The notes under the pieces: model-generated | Told to the model about the DNA's origin: nothing | Database searches by the model: none | The model's input: only the letters and a program-made list of their open reading frames with translations | Made by a program: the position numbers and the translations under genes | Part shown: positions 26,282-34,487 of the stretch, one piece after another | Layout of the letters: each line of letters opens with the position of its first letter | How positions within the stretch are numbered: the stretch's first letter is position 1 | Origin: an uncultured Candidatus Melainabacteria bacterium | GTDB lineage: Bacteria; Cyanobacteriota; Vampirovibrionia; Gastranaerophilales; Gastranaerophilaceae | Assembly (NCBI GenBank): GCA_934692665.1 | Contig: CAKUUG010000004.1 | Coordinates: 1 to 64,000 of the forward strand | Direction of reading: 5' to 3' | DNA length: 64,000 nucleotides

Positions 26282-26926
26282 TTATTTGTGTTTTTCAATA
26301 GTTTTTGAAAAATCGTTCACTTTTCCACTGAATTTTCTTTCTTTTTCTTTAAATAATGTTGTAGAATTGTCGATTTGGGTTTTTGCATCATCCATTTTTG
26401 TATTCATTTTAGAAAAATTATCTGATTTTAGTTTTGAAACAGAATCAAGCATGTTTTTTGTAGAATTTTTGTCTATTCCTTTGACAAATTTTTCTATTTC
26501 TTCTACTACATCAACAAGCCCTATTGCCTCCAAAATCACATCATGGAGTCTGATATTGTCACCTGTTAGTATTCCTACCCTGCAATCACCATCCGGCGGC
26601 ATTAATTCAATAGATTTTGAACCTCCAAGCCCGTAAAACTCTACTCTTGCTACTGTTCCGTTGGGTATTTTCATGTCTTTTTTTGTCACAAGAATTTGTA
26701 CGTTTATATGTTTTCCTGATGCTTTTAGTCTTCTTACATATCCTACATTAATGCCCATAAAACGAACCGGAGAGCCTTTTGTGATGCCATCAATATCTTT
26801 AAATTGAATAGTATAGACATTAGGTTCTACAAACAATTTTGAATATCCAAAAATAGCTCCCGTAAATACAATCAATAAAAGAGTAGTCCAGACTATTATT
26901 TCAGCAACAATATAACGTTTCATCAT
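26282..26926 (-). CDS. MlaD/MCE-domain protein
   Basis: The 214-residue protein has an N-terminal membrane anchor (IVAEIIVWTTLLLIVFTGAI) and an MCE domain at about 35-120 with DIDGITKGSPVRFMGINVG, VQILVTKKDMKIPNGTVARV and LGGSKSIEL. The C-terminal third is a helical, Lys/Asp-rich tail. MlaD subunits form hexameric rings in the periplasm that pass phospholipids between membranes with an ABC partner, here not adjacent. TATAAT ends 6 bases before the ATG and no SD is seen. It is convergent with the MORN-like gene, 5 bases apart. Confidence 0.85.
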   Translation of the reverse strand: MMKRYIVAEIIVWTTLLLIVFTGAIFGYSKLFVEPNVYTIQFKDIDGITKGSPVRFMGINVGYVRRLKASGKHINVQILVTKKDMKIPNGTVARVEFYGLGGSKSIELMPPDGDCRVGILTGDNIRLHDVILEAIGLVDVVEEIEKFVKGIDKNSTKNMLDSVSKLKSDNFSKMNTKMDDAKTQIDNSTTLFKEKERKFSGKVNDFSKTIEKHK

Positions 26927-26987
26927 AATAAAATTATAAAACAAGAATTCTATTTTTTAATACGCTTATATTATTATTTTTTATTTC

Positions 26988-27060
26988 AGTCGTAACTGTG
27001 GTTTTCTAAGTTTTCGCTTTCAGTATCTTTCAACTTCGTATAGCTTTATGCTTGACAGTA
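26988..27060 (-). repeat. Diverged inverted copy of the modular hairpin repeat
   Basis: Read on the minus strand this shows CATAAA..CGAAG.TGAA, CTGAAAGCGAA, CTTAGA and GTTACGACTGAA in the same order as the units at 4686-4900. It is more degraded than those. Its edge overlaps the -35 box of the Cys-rich gene promoter. Confidence 0.55.
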
Positions 27061-27080
27061 AAAAATTTTAGATTTATAGT
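27052..27080 (+). promoter_or_regulatory. Sigma-70 promoter of the Cys-rich gene and csoR
   Basis: TTGACA (27052-27057) and TATAGT (27075-27080) are 17 bp apart, nearly consensus. The operator follows directly. Confidence 0.8.
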
Positions 27081-27083
27081 GTG

Positions 27084-27105
27084 ACTATACCCTAGGGGGG
27101 TGTTA
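27084..27105 (+). promoter_or_regulatory. CsoR-type operator
   Basis: TATACCC-TAG-GGGGGGTGTTA is an AT-flanked, G/C-tract pseudo-palindrome of the kind bound by CsoR/RcnR repressors. It covers the expected transcription start, and a csoR gene lies 470 bases downstream in the same unit. Confidence 0.7.
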
Positions 27106-27164
27106 AAACCTTAATTAATAATATATTAATTAGAAGCACAAATAGTAAAAAATAGGAGAAAAAA

Positions 27165-27527
27165 ATGAAAAAATTACTTTTAGGATTATTATTCATGGGG
27201 TTGATGGTATTCACTGCAAATGCTGCATCTGCTTGTGATTGTGGTTGTCAAAAAGAAAACTGTAAATGTAACTGTCACAAAGAACAAGTAAAAGATTGTA
27301 CTTGCGATTGTCACAATGGAAAAGAATGTACAAAAGAAGACTGCAACTGCACTTGCCACAAAAAATGCAAAAGATTCTGCAAATGTGCTTGTCACAAAAA
27401 AGCAATAATCAAATGCAATTGTGATAAAAAATGTGATTGCGATAAAAAATGCGATTGCCAAAATGGTGGAAAATGCGACGAAGACTGCAGCTGCCAAAAA
27501 GACAATTGCAAAAATTGTAAAGAATAA
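27165..27527 (+). CDS. Secreted Cys-rich, metallothionein-like protein
   Basis: After a signal peptide (MKKLLLGLLFMGLMVFTANA) the mature chain of about 100 residues holds 28 cysteines, mostly as CxC or CxCxCH units: CDCGCQ, CKCNCHK, CTCDCHN, CNCTCHK, CKCACHK, then CNCDKKC and CDCDKKCDC. This spacing suits thiolate clusters for Cu(I), Zn or Cd. Lys and Asp fill the rest. AGGAG precedes the ATG. A strong promoter with a CsoR-type operator lies upstream and csoR downstream, so metal-induced expression is the natural reading. Export sets it apart from classic cytoplasmic metallothioneins; it would buffer metal outside the inner membrane. No known family name is claimed. Confidence 0.8.
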   Translation: MKKLLLGLLFMGLMVFTANAASACDCGCQKENCKCNCHKEQVKDCTCDCHNGKECTKEDCNCTCHKKCKRFCKCACHKKAIIKCNCDKKCDCDKKCDCQNGGKCDEDCSCQKDNCKNCKE

Positions 27528-27570
27528 TAATTGGTGATAATATTTCTATATACTGTTAAAAAGGTAAAAT

Positions 27571-27843
27571 ATGCACTGTGACAAACAAAAGACTTTAAGA
27601 TTATTAAAAACCACAAAAGGTCAAATAGAAGGTTTGATTAAAATGGTAGAAGAAAATAGAGATTGTATCGAAATCAGCAATCAGATTCTGGCTGCAAGTT
27701 CTATCCTCAAAAAAATAAACCTCGATATTCTAAAAGGACATTTTTCTCATTGCATAAAAGACTCTTTTAATTCAGGAAACGAACAAGAAATTGAAGAAAA
27801 ATTTGAAGAAATAAATTCAATTCTTGCTAAAATATTAAAGTAA
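27571..27843 (+). CDS. csoR: CsoR/RcnR-family metal-sensing repressor
   Basis: This 90-residue all-helical protein has the DUF156 pattern: LLKTTKGQIEGLIKMVEENRDC, then QILAASSILKKINLDILKGH and HCIKDS. The Cys in NRDC plus the His and Cys in LKGHFSHC match the C-H-C copper ligand set of CsoR, rather than the N-terminal His of RcnR. It would leave its operator when Cu(I) binds. It lies 43 bases after the Cys-rich gene and presumably represses the promoter at 27052. A terminator follows. Confidence 0.85.
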   Translation: MHCDKQKTLRLLKTTKGQIEGLIKMVEENRDCIEISNQILAASSILKKINLDILKGHFSHCIKDSFNSGNEQEIEEKFEEINSILAKILK

Positions 27844-27844
27844 A

Positions 27845-27868
27845 AGGTGCATTAATCTGCACCTTTTG
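27845..27868. terminator. Terminator after csoR, overlapping the end of the 46-residue gene
   Basis: AAAGGTGCA and TGCACCTTT pair around a 6-base loop, followed by TT. It falls on the stop of the convergent small gene. Confidence 0.75.
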
Positions 27869-27992
27869 GCTTTTCTACCCAAACATAAGTTGCTTCTTTT
27901 ATTTCGTTTATTTTTTTGTAATAAAAAGGATTTTGGGCATTTTTATCGTATTTTTTCATTTTTCTATATAAAAAGTGGAAGTATTTTATCAT
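27852..27992 (-). CDS. Small basic protein, 46 residues
   Basis: ATG at 27990-27992 stands behind AAAGGAGG with a 5-base spacer, one of the best SDs in the window. The product is rich in Tyr, Lys and Phe: it begins MIKYFHFLYRKMKKYDKN and ends VWVEKPKGAD. No signal peptide or known family. It is convergent with csoR and divergent from the efflux operon. The SD is the main support; codon use fits the neighbours. Confidence 0.55.
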   Translation of the reverse strand: MIKYFHFLYRKMKKYDKNAQNPFYYKKINEIKEATYVWVEKPKGAD

Positions 27993-28098
27993 ATTTCCTC
28001 CTTTCTAATTTTAAAAAGGGGTAATTTTATTATCGCAATTTTAAAATTTTTTAAATTACCTAATTTGCCAATTCATTTCTTGTCTATTTGGACTGTTC

Positions 28099-28126
28099 TT
28101 GTAAAATCAAATTTAGCACATATAAT
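28099..28126 (+). promoter_or_regulatory. Promoter of the RND efflux operon
   Basis: TTGTAA (28099-28104) and TATAAT (28121-28126) are 16 bp apart. The 5' leader to the start at 28209 is about 75 bases. Confidence 0.5.
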
Positions 28127-28208
28127 AGTCATCTACACCAGATATATGAATTTTGTTTATACCGGTAATTTTTTAGGCTAAAATAGACCTCAGGGGAGAA
28201 TTTTACTT

Positions 28209-29363
28209 ATGAAAAAAACTCTAATTATAACTTCTATAATAATATTTGTGTGCGTTTTGACACGTTTTTCATTTACAAAATACAATGAAATCCAAAGAAA
28301 TAAACAACTACAAGCTGCCTCGACTCCTGTTGTTGAACAAAATCAAGTAGAAGAAAAAGAAATATTCAAATCAATCGAAATCCCAGGTAGAGTACAATCA
28401 ATGGACAAAGTTGATTTGGTTGCCAGAATCGAAGGATACTTGCAAAAGAAACATTTTTCTGAAGGTGACTATGTAAAAAAAGGACAAGTTCTTTTTACAA
28501 TAGAACAAACCCAATATATAAATGCCCTAAACGATGCAAAAGCACAATTGCAAAATGCAAAAGCAACTCTATATAAAGCAACACGTGATTACGATAGAGG
28601 TGCAGAGTTGGTTAAAAAAGACTACATCTCAAAATCAACTTATGACGGATTATATGCGGACAAATTGGCTGCTCAAGCTTCTGTAAAATCAGCTTCTGCT
28701 GCTGTAGCGGAAGCCCAAAGAAGATTGGGTTATACAACAATAAAAGCTCCAACAGATGGCAGAATCGGTTCTCTTCAAATTCAAGAAGGAAATTATGTCA
28801 CAATAACAAACGGTACGATTGCAACAATCACAAAAACTAACCCAATTTATGTAAAATATTCTGTTGATTCAAAATTATTTAATGAAATAAGAGAACAAGA
28901 TTTTATCCCAAAAAAAGGCAGCGAGCCGATAAAAGTGGAAGTTATTTTGCCTTCCGGACAAACTTATCCGATAAAAGGTGTCCAAGATTTTTGGGATAAC
29001 CAAATTTCAAATACAACAGGCACACTTGATTTTCGTGCAACATTTAAAAACGACGAAAACATCCTAATCCCCGGAGATTTTGTAAAAGTAAAAGTATATT
29101 CTAACCAAAAAAACAATGTTTTGGTCGTTCCGATGGAATTTGCTCTACAAGATTCAACAGGCAGATATGTTTATGTTGTAGACAAAGACAACACCGTACA
29201 ACAAAAATACTTTAAAGATAACGGACAATACGAAAAATACTGGATTATTGAAAGCGGATTAACAAAAGACGACAAATATATTTCGACCAATATAACAAAA
29301 ATCATGCCAAAAATGAAAGTAAAAACCGAAATAAAACAAAAAGAACAAAACCAAGAAAAGTAA
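28209..29363 (+). CDS. RND efflux periplasmic adaptor (membrane fusion protein)
   Basis: The 384 residues have an N-terminal anchor (LIITSIIIFVCVLTRFSF), the lipoyl half-motifs (VARIEGYLQKKHFSEGDYVKKG and IKAPTDGRIGSLQIQEGNYV), a coiled-coil hairpin between them (about 100-165) and a beta-barrel plus membrane-proximal domain. It is an AcrA/MexA homolog that links the RND pump to the outer-membrane channel. AGGGGAG precedes the start. The TAA stop lies inside a copy of the modular hairpin repeat that fills the gap to the pump gene. Drug or metal specificity cannot be read, though the neighbouring csoR locus is metal-related. Confidence 0.93.
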   Translation: MKKTLIITSIIIFVCVLTRFSFTKYNEIQRNKQLQAASTPVVEQNQVEEKEIFKSIEIPGRVQSMDKVDLVARIEGYLQKKHFSEGDYVKKGQVLFTIEQTQYINALNDAKAQLQNAKATLYKATRDYDRGAELVKKDYISKSTYDGLYADKLAAQASVKSASAAVAEAQRRLGYTTIKAPTDGRIGSLQIQEGNYVTITNGTIATITKTNPIYVKYSVDSKLFNEIREQDFIPKKGSEPIKVEVILPSGQTYPIKGVQDFWDNQISNTTGTLDFRATFKNDENILIPGDFVKVKVYSNQKNNVLVVPMEFALQDSTGRYVYVVDKDNTVQQKYFKDNGQYEKYWIIESGLTKDDKYISTNITKIMPKMKVKTEIKQKEQNQEK

Positions 29364-29436
29364 ATTAAATTGACGAGATTTGATTTATAAAAGACTTTAA
29401 ATAAGCGACGTTTCAAATCTTTGATTTGACAGGAGC
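29358..29436 (+). repeat. Modular hairpin repeat between adaptor and pump genes
   Basis: Bases 29405-29436 are identical over 32 bases to 4759-4790, and the left part resembles unit 2 at 4811 with an AAATTAAAT/GATTTGATTTA arm. The adaptor stop codon TAA (29361-29363) is within the repeat. The copy is in the middle of an operon. Confidence 0.8.
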
Positions 29437-29514
29437 GAATAAAATGTACGAAATAAAAGACTTCTGACCAACAAGGCTTTTATGCAGTCCGTACCACAAT
29501 TAAGAGGAAACAAT

Positions 29515-32500
29515 ATGCTAGATTCAAAATTTTTTATAGACCGTCCTAGATTTGCACTTGTTATATCAATTGTAATTATACTTGTTGGTGTAATAGCGAT
29601 GACAAAACTTCCTCTCGAGCAGTATCCGAACGTTACTCCTCCACAAGTTAGGGTTAGTGCGACGTATATGGGTGCGAGTTCTGACGTTATTGAATCAACT
29701 GTTGCGGCTCCGATTGAGTCTGCTGTAAACGGTGTTGAACACATGTTGTATATGACATCAGATTCAAAAGATGGCTCTTATTCGCTTAATATTTATTTTG
29801 AAGTAGGTTCTGACCCTAATATGAACGTAGTAAACGTTCAAAACAAAGTTTCTTTAGTAACATCTCGTCTTCCGTCTGATGTATCTCGTTATGGTTTGAC
29901 TGTAAAACAAAACACAGGTGGCGGCGGTTTGTTGTATTATGGTATTTATTCGCCGGACAATTCTGTCGATTTGATTACTTTATCAAACTATGCTGCGATA
30001 TATCTAAAAGATGAACTATCACGTATTGATGGTGTTGCAGAAGTACAAGTTTTTGGTGGAAAAGACTATTCAATGAGAATTTGGCTGGACAGCCAAAAGC
30101 TTGCTGCATTGAATGTTTCGCCATCAGAAGTATCAAATGCAATCAATGCCCAAAATGCCCAAGTTTCAGCCGGTGCTTTGGGTAATGAACCTATAATAGA
30201 TAAAAAAGAAATGGCGATTACACTGAGAACTCCAGGACGTTTAAAAACTGTCGAAGAATTTGAAAATGTAATTGTTCGCTCTGGTGTAAACGGACAAGCA
30301 ATAAAAGTAAAAGATGTTGCTCGTGTTGAGCTTGCGGGTGAAAATTATGTAACAGAAGGAAAAGTTGACAATTCTGCAGTTGCTGTAATGTCTGTAACAC
30401 AATTGTCATACGCAAATTCAATCGCAGTTGCTGATGCTTGTAACAAAAGAATGGAAAAACTTTCACAGAATTTTCCTGAAGGCATAGAATACAGCGTTTT
30501 CTACAATGCTACCGATTCTGTAAAAGATTCATTGGAAGAAGTAGTAAAAGCGATTGTTCTTGCTGTATTTATCGTTGTTGCAACTGTATATTTATTCCTT
30601 GGCGATTGGAGAGCCAGTGTCATTCCGTTTGTTGCGATTCCTGTTTCTTTGATTGGTACATTTGCTGCTTTTGCTGCTTTTGGCTTTTCAATAAATACTT
30701 TGACTTTATTTGGACTGGTGCTTGCGGTCGGTACGGTTGTTGACGATGCGATTGTTGTTGTTGAAAACGTACAAAGGCACATTGAATTGGGTCTAAAACC
30801 GAAAGAAGCAGCTATTGTTTCTATGGAAGAAGTTTCGGGGGCTGTTGTTGCAACATCTCTTGTATTGATGGCGGTTTTTGTTCCTGTTGCGTTTATTCCA
30901 GGGATTACAGGAAAAATGTACCAACAATTCGCAATAACAATTGCGGTTTCAGTGGGTATTTCAACAGTAATGGCTTTGACATTGGCTCCTGCTTTGTGTG
31001 CAATTTTCTTGCGTTCTAAAGAAGATATGCCCCAAAGAAGTTTTTATGAAAAATATAGAGAACTTTATAATCACTACTGGGAAGATAAAAAAGAATTAAA
31101 AGGAATAGAATTAATAAAAGCTTGGGGTGAATTTTTGGCTTATGGCTGGGATGTTTCTTTAAAGAAATTTGACAGATGGTTTGAAAGAACCAAAATGAGC
31201 TTTATTGATGGGGCAAAATATTTTATCGAAACACCAAAAAGAACCATCATAACTTATATTATTCTTGTTTTGATGTTGGTTGGAATATTCAAAATAATTC
31301 CTTCAGGATTTTTGCCGGAAGAAGATAACGGTTCTGTTTTCACTTCTGTATTGTTAAAAGATGGTACTTCACTTTCAAAAACAGGTGAATTAACTGAAGA
31401 ATTGACTAATGAATTTCTAAAAATTCCGGGAATAAAAAGTGTTCTTGCTTTGGGTGGTTTCAATGGTCAAAATAGTGCGATTTTGATTTCAAATCTTGAT
31501 GAATGGAAAACAAGAGTTTCTGTTCCTTGGTATAAATATATCTTTTTATCAAAAGAAAAGAAACAAGCTTCTCACAAGAGTTTGCAAGATATTAAACAAA
31601 GTGCAAATCAATTGGCTGCAAATTATCCAAACGCCAGAATATACACATTCGTTCCTCCTGCAATCAGCGGTTTGTCTATGTTTGGCGGTTTTGAATACCA
31701 ACTGTTAGACAAAGCTTCAAGAACTCCTGAAGAACTGTATTCTTTGGCTTCTACATTGATTAGAACAGCAAACCAAAATCCAAAATTGACAAGCGTTATG
31801 ACACAATACAATCCGCAAACTCCACAATTAATGCTAAAAATTGACTATGCAAAAATTATGGCTTTAGGAATTAATGTGCAAGATGTTTATACTGCATTAG
31901 CTTCGCAATTCGGTACATATTATGTAAACGACTTTAACTTGTACGGACGTGTATTCAGGGTTATGATGTCGGCTGATGAACAGTATCGTTCAGCAATCGA
32001 TTCTATTGACAAAGTATATGTTAAAACAGGAGATGGAAAATCTGCTCCATTGTCGAGTTTGATTACAATAGAACCTACAACCGGTGCTTATGATATTACG
32101 AGATTTAATATGTATCGTTCTATCCAAATCCAAGGTAACCCAGTAGCAGGTCAGTCTTCCGGTGATGCTTTGAAAACAATGGAAAAATTGTCTAAAGAAA
32201 ACTTGCCAAAAGATGCCGATTTTGCTTGGTCAGGAACATCTCTACAAGAAATTCAATCACAAGGACAAACAGGTATCGTTCTTGTTATGTCATTGGTGTT
32301 TGTTTATTTGTTTTTGGTTGCATTGTACGAATCTTGGATGTTGCCGGTTGGTGTAATGTTGATTGCACCTATTGCGATGTTGGGAGCGGTATTGTTCCAG
32401 TATGTCTTTGCAATATTTCCGCTATGGAGTCAGTTGTCACTTGATTTGTATGCCCAAATCGGTTTGATTATGTTGATTGGGTTAGCTGCAAAACAAGCAA

Positions 32501-32847
32501 TTTTGATTGTTGAGTTTGCAAAAACAGAAAGAGAAAGCGGCTCCGGTATAATTGAAGCAGCAGAAAAAGCAATCACAATACGATTCAGAGCTGTAATGAT
32601 GACAGTTTTGGCGTTTATATTTGGTATTCTTCCTTTGGTTGTCGCAGTAGGCCCAGGTTCTGAATCAAGAAAATCACTGGGCGTAACCGTGTTCGGCGGC
32701 ATGACAGCAGCTGCAATTATTGGTACAATAATGGTGCCTGCTTTTTATGTGATTATTCAGAGTCTTAGAGAATCGACTTCTAAAAAATGGAACAAAAAAA
32801 ATAGTCAGGCTATAATAAAAGAAGATGGAGGAAACGATAAAAAGTGA
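29515..32847 (+). CDS. RND-family efflux pump (AcrB/MexB type)
   Basis: The protein has 1110 residues with the usual two halves: TM1, a periplasmic porter domain, TM2-6, TM7, a second porter domain, TM8-12. Proton-relay residues appear in LAVGTVVDDAIVVVENV, and late motifs are LIMLIGLAAKQAILIVEFA and PGSESRKSLGVTVFGGM. An insert of about 70 residues after TM6 (DKKELKGIELIKAWGEF) makes it longer than AcrB (about 1050). The start at 29515 follows AAGAGG; an in-frame ATG at 29482 lacks one. The HAE1-like sequence favours hydrophobic drugs over metals. It overlaps the TolC-like gene by four bases (GTGA). Confidence 0.95.
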   Translation: MLDSKFFIDRPRFALVISIVIILVGVIAMTKLPLEQYPNVTPPQVRVSATYMGASSDVIESTVAAPIESAVNGVEHMLYMTSDSKDGSYSLNIYFEVGSDPNMNVVNVQNKVSLVTSRLPSDVSRYGLTVKQNTGGGGLLYYGIYSPDNSVDLITLSNYAAIYLKDELSRIDGVAEVQVFGGKDYSMRIWLDSQKLAALNVSPSEVSNAINAQNAQVSAGALGNEPIIDKKEMAITLRTPGRLKTVEEFENVIVRSGVNGQAIKVKDVARVELAGENYVTEGKVDNSAVAVMSVTQLSYANSIAVADACNKRMEKLSQNFPEGIEYSVFYNATDSVKDSLEEVVKAIVLAVFIVVATVYLFLGDWRASVIPFVAIPVSLIGTFAAFAAFGFSINTLTLFGLVLAVGTVVDDAIVVVENVQRHIELGLKPKEAAIVSMEEVSGAVVATSLVLMAVFVPVAFIPGITGKMYQQFAITIAVSVGISTVMALTLAPALCAIFLRSKEDMPQRSFYEKYRELYNHYWEDKKELKGIELIKAWGEFLAYGWDVSLKKFDRWFERTKMSFIDGAKYFIETPKRTIITYIILVLMLVGIFKIIPSGFLPEEDNGSVFTSVLLKDGTSLSKTGELTEELTNEFLKIPGIKSVLALGGFNGQNSAILISNLDEWKTRVSVPWYKYIFLSKEKKQASHKSLQDIKQSANQLAANYPNARIYTFVPPAISGLSMFGGFEYQLLDKASRTPEELYSLASTLIRTANQNPKLTSVMTQYNPQTPQLMLKIDYAKIMALGINVQDVYTALASQFGTYYVNDFNLYGRVFRVMMSADEQYRSAIDSIDKVYVKTGDGKSAPLSSLITIEPTTGAYDITRFNMYRSIQIQGNPVAGQSSGDALKTMEKLSKENLPKDADFAWSGTSLQEIQSQGQTGIVLVMSLVFVYLFLVALYESWMLPVGVMLIAPIAMLGAVLFQYVFAIFPLWSQLSLDLYAQIGLIMLIGLAAKQAILIVEFAKTERESGSGIIEAAEKAITIRFRAVMMTVLAFIFGILPLVVAVGPGSESRKSLGVTVFGGMTAAAIIGTIMVPAFYVIIQSLRESTSKKWNKKNSQAIIKEDGGNDKK

Positions 32848-34394
32848 ATAAAACAATAAAAACTTTATTTTTGTTATTATGCTTTTTGTCTTCTTTTAAT
32901 GTTGTTTTTTCTCAAGAAGATTTGAGTAACGACACAGCTTCTCGCCAACAATTGGACAAAGGTTTGAAAATTTTCAAAAAAGACAAACCGAAAAGAACAA
33001 GAGTAAAAGCTGAAAAACCAAAAAAACAATACAAAATAACGAAAAAAGTTCAAGAAGAATATAAAATCCCGACAGATGTTTATATGCCTGTAGGTGAAAA
33101 ATCAGATAAATTGATAAAATTAGAAGGAAGTGTCGCAAAGTCTGTTGAACTAAACATGGCAGATTGTATAGAGTTGGCTTTGATTAACAATCCAAAAATC
33201 CGCTCTGCTTATGCCCAATCAGAACAAGCAAAATACCAAAAATTTGAAACTCTTGCAGGTTATACCCCTAGACTCGATTGGACAAGTTCAATGAACCATA
33301 GTATGCCTGATTTGAGTATGATTAAGAATATGAAAGGTGCAGCATATAACAAATACACCCTTGGGCAAATCGGCGTAAAACAACTTGTTTGGGATTTCGG
33401 TTATACTCAAAACAAATACACAATTAACAAAATTGACTATGAAAAATCAAAAACTCAAATAGATAAAACGGTAAACGAAGTTTTGTGTGCCGTAAAAGAT
33501 GCATATTACAATCTTTTGTATGCTTTTGATAAAAGAAAAGTTGCAATGGATACGCTAAACCAATATGAACAAACATACAATCAAGCACTTGCTTTTTGGG
33601 AAGTAGGTACAAAAACAAAAGTTGACGTATTGTTTGCACAAACAAATATGGAAGATGCCAGAAGCCAGTTGATTTCTGCAAATAATAATGTCGATATTGC
33701 ATATTCTCAGCTTAATAATGCAATAGGCTTGCCGTTTTCTGATCCTTATACAGTAGATACATCGCTGAAATATGAACCTGTTAAAATTTCAATGAAAGAA
33801 GCTGTAGAAATCGCAAACGAGTCCAGACCTGATTTAAAAAGTGCAATGCTCAATGTCGATGAAGCAAACCAAATGGTAAAATTGGCGTGGAAAACGTGGC
33901 TTCCGAGTTTGGAATTTCAGGCTAGTTATGCTCGTGGCGGTGTAGATAGTTTTACTGCAAGAGAATGGTGGAGTTATGGCGGATATTTGACGTTTCCTAC
34001 TGTAAATCCTGTCCAAACAGGCTTCCAAATCAAAGAAGCAAAAGCAGCCTACAAACAAATGCAGTATGATACAAAAGCCCAAATTAACGATATTTATTAT
34101 GAAATTCAAACAGTCTATACCAGATTAAAAGATGCAAAAGCAAGAATTCCTGTAATGAAAGTTGCAATGGACAAAGCACAAGAAAACTATGACATTACAT
34201 CAGGAAGATACAAAGTAGGTTATGGCGATGTAATCGAACTAAAAGATGCACAAGTTGCACTTGCTAATGCGAAATTGAACTATTTTCAAACAATATATGA
34301 CTACAATTCAGCAAGAGCAAATTTAGAAAAAGCAATAGGACAAACTCTCAAACCTGAAACTTCAGAAGCTGTTGAAAATTTTCAAGAATTGTAA
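32844..34394 (+). CDS. TolC-family outer-membrane efflux channel
   Basis: The 516-residue protein has a signal peptide (TLFLLLCFLSSFNVVFSQ), a Lys-rich linker of about 60 residues not typical of TolC, then two outer-membrane-efflux repeats: LNMADCIELALINNPKIRSA and AVEIANESRPDLKSAMLNV, each with the helical barrel and the beta strands. The start is GTG, overlapping the pump stop, with GGAGG upstream. Together with the adaptor and pump it completes a tripartite exporter across both membranes, which requires a Gram-negative envelope. Confidence 0.92.
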   Translation: MNKTIKTLFLLLCFLSSFNVVFSQEDLSNDTASRQQLDKGLKIFKKDKPKRTRVKAEKPKKQYKITKKVQEEYKIPTDVYMPVGEKSDKLIKLEGSVAKSVELNMADCIELALINNPKIRSAYAQSEQAKYQKFETLAGYTPRLDWTSSMNHSMPDLSMIKNMKGAAYNKYTLGQIGVKQLVWDFGYTQNKYTINKIDYEKSKTQIDKTVNEVLCAVKDAYYNLLYAFDKRKVAMDTLNQYEQTYNQALAFWEVGTKTKVDVLFAQTNMEDARSQLISANNNVDIAYSQLNNAIGLPFSDPYTVDTSLKYEPVKISMKEAVEIANESRPDLKSAMLNVDEANQMVKLAWKTWLPSLEFQASYARGGVDSFTAREWWSYGGYLTFPTVNPVQTGFQIKEAKAAYKQMQYDTKAQINDIYYEIQTVYTRLKDAKARIPVMKVAMDKAQENYDITSGRYKVGYGDVIELKDAQVALANAKLNYFQTIYDYNSARANLEKAIGQTLKPETSEAVENFQEL

Positions 34395-34487
34395 GACTTT
34401 TTAAAATTTCTTTATCTATTCTTAATAAACACAAACCAAAAATTGTGTTACTATAATAATAACAAATACAATCAAGAGGAGAAAAAG

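Noticed and set aside
27189..27497. Minus-strand frame of 102 residues opposite the Cys-rich gene
   Set aside because: Its Phe/Ala/Ile-rich sequence is the complement of Cys/Lys codons; no start signal.
28020..28160. Riboswitch or leader element before the efflux operon
   Set aside because: There is a GGTAATTT/AAATTACC pair, but it lies upstream of the promoter and no known fold is visible.
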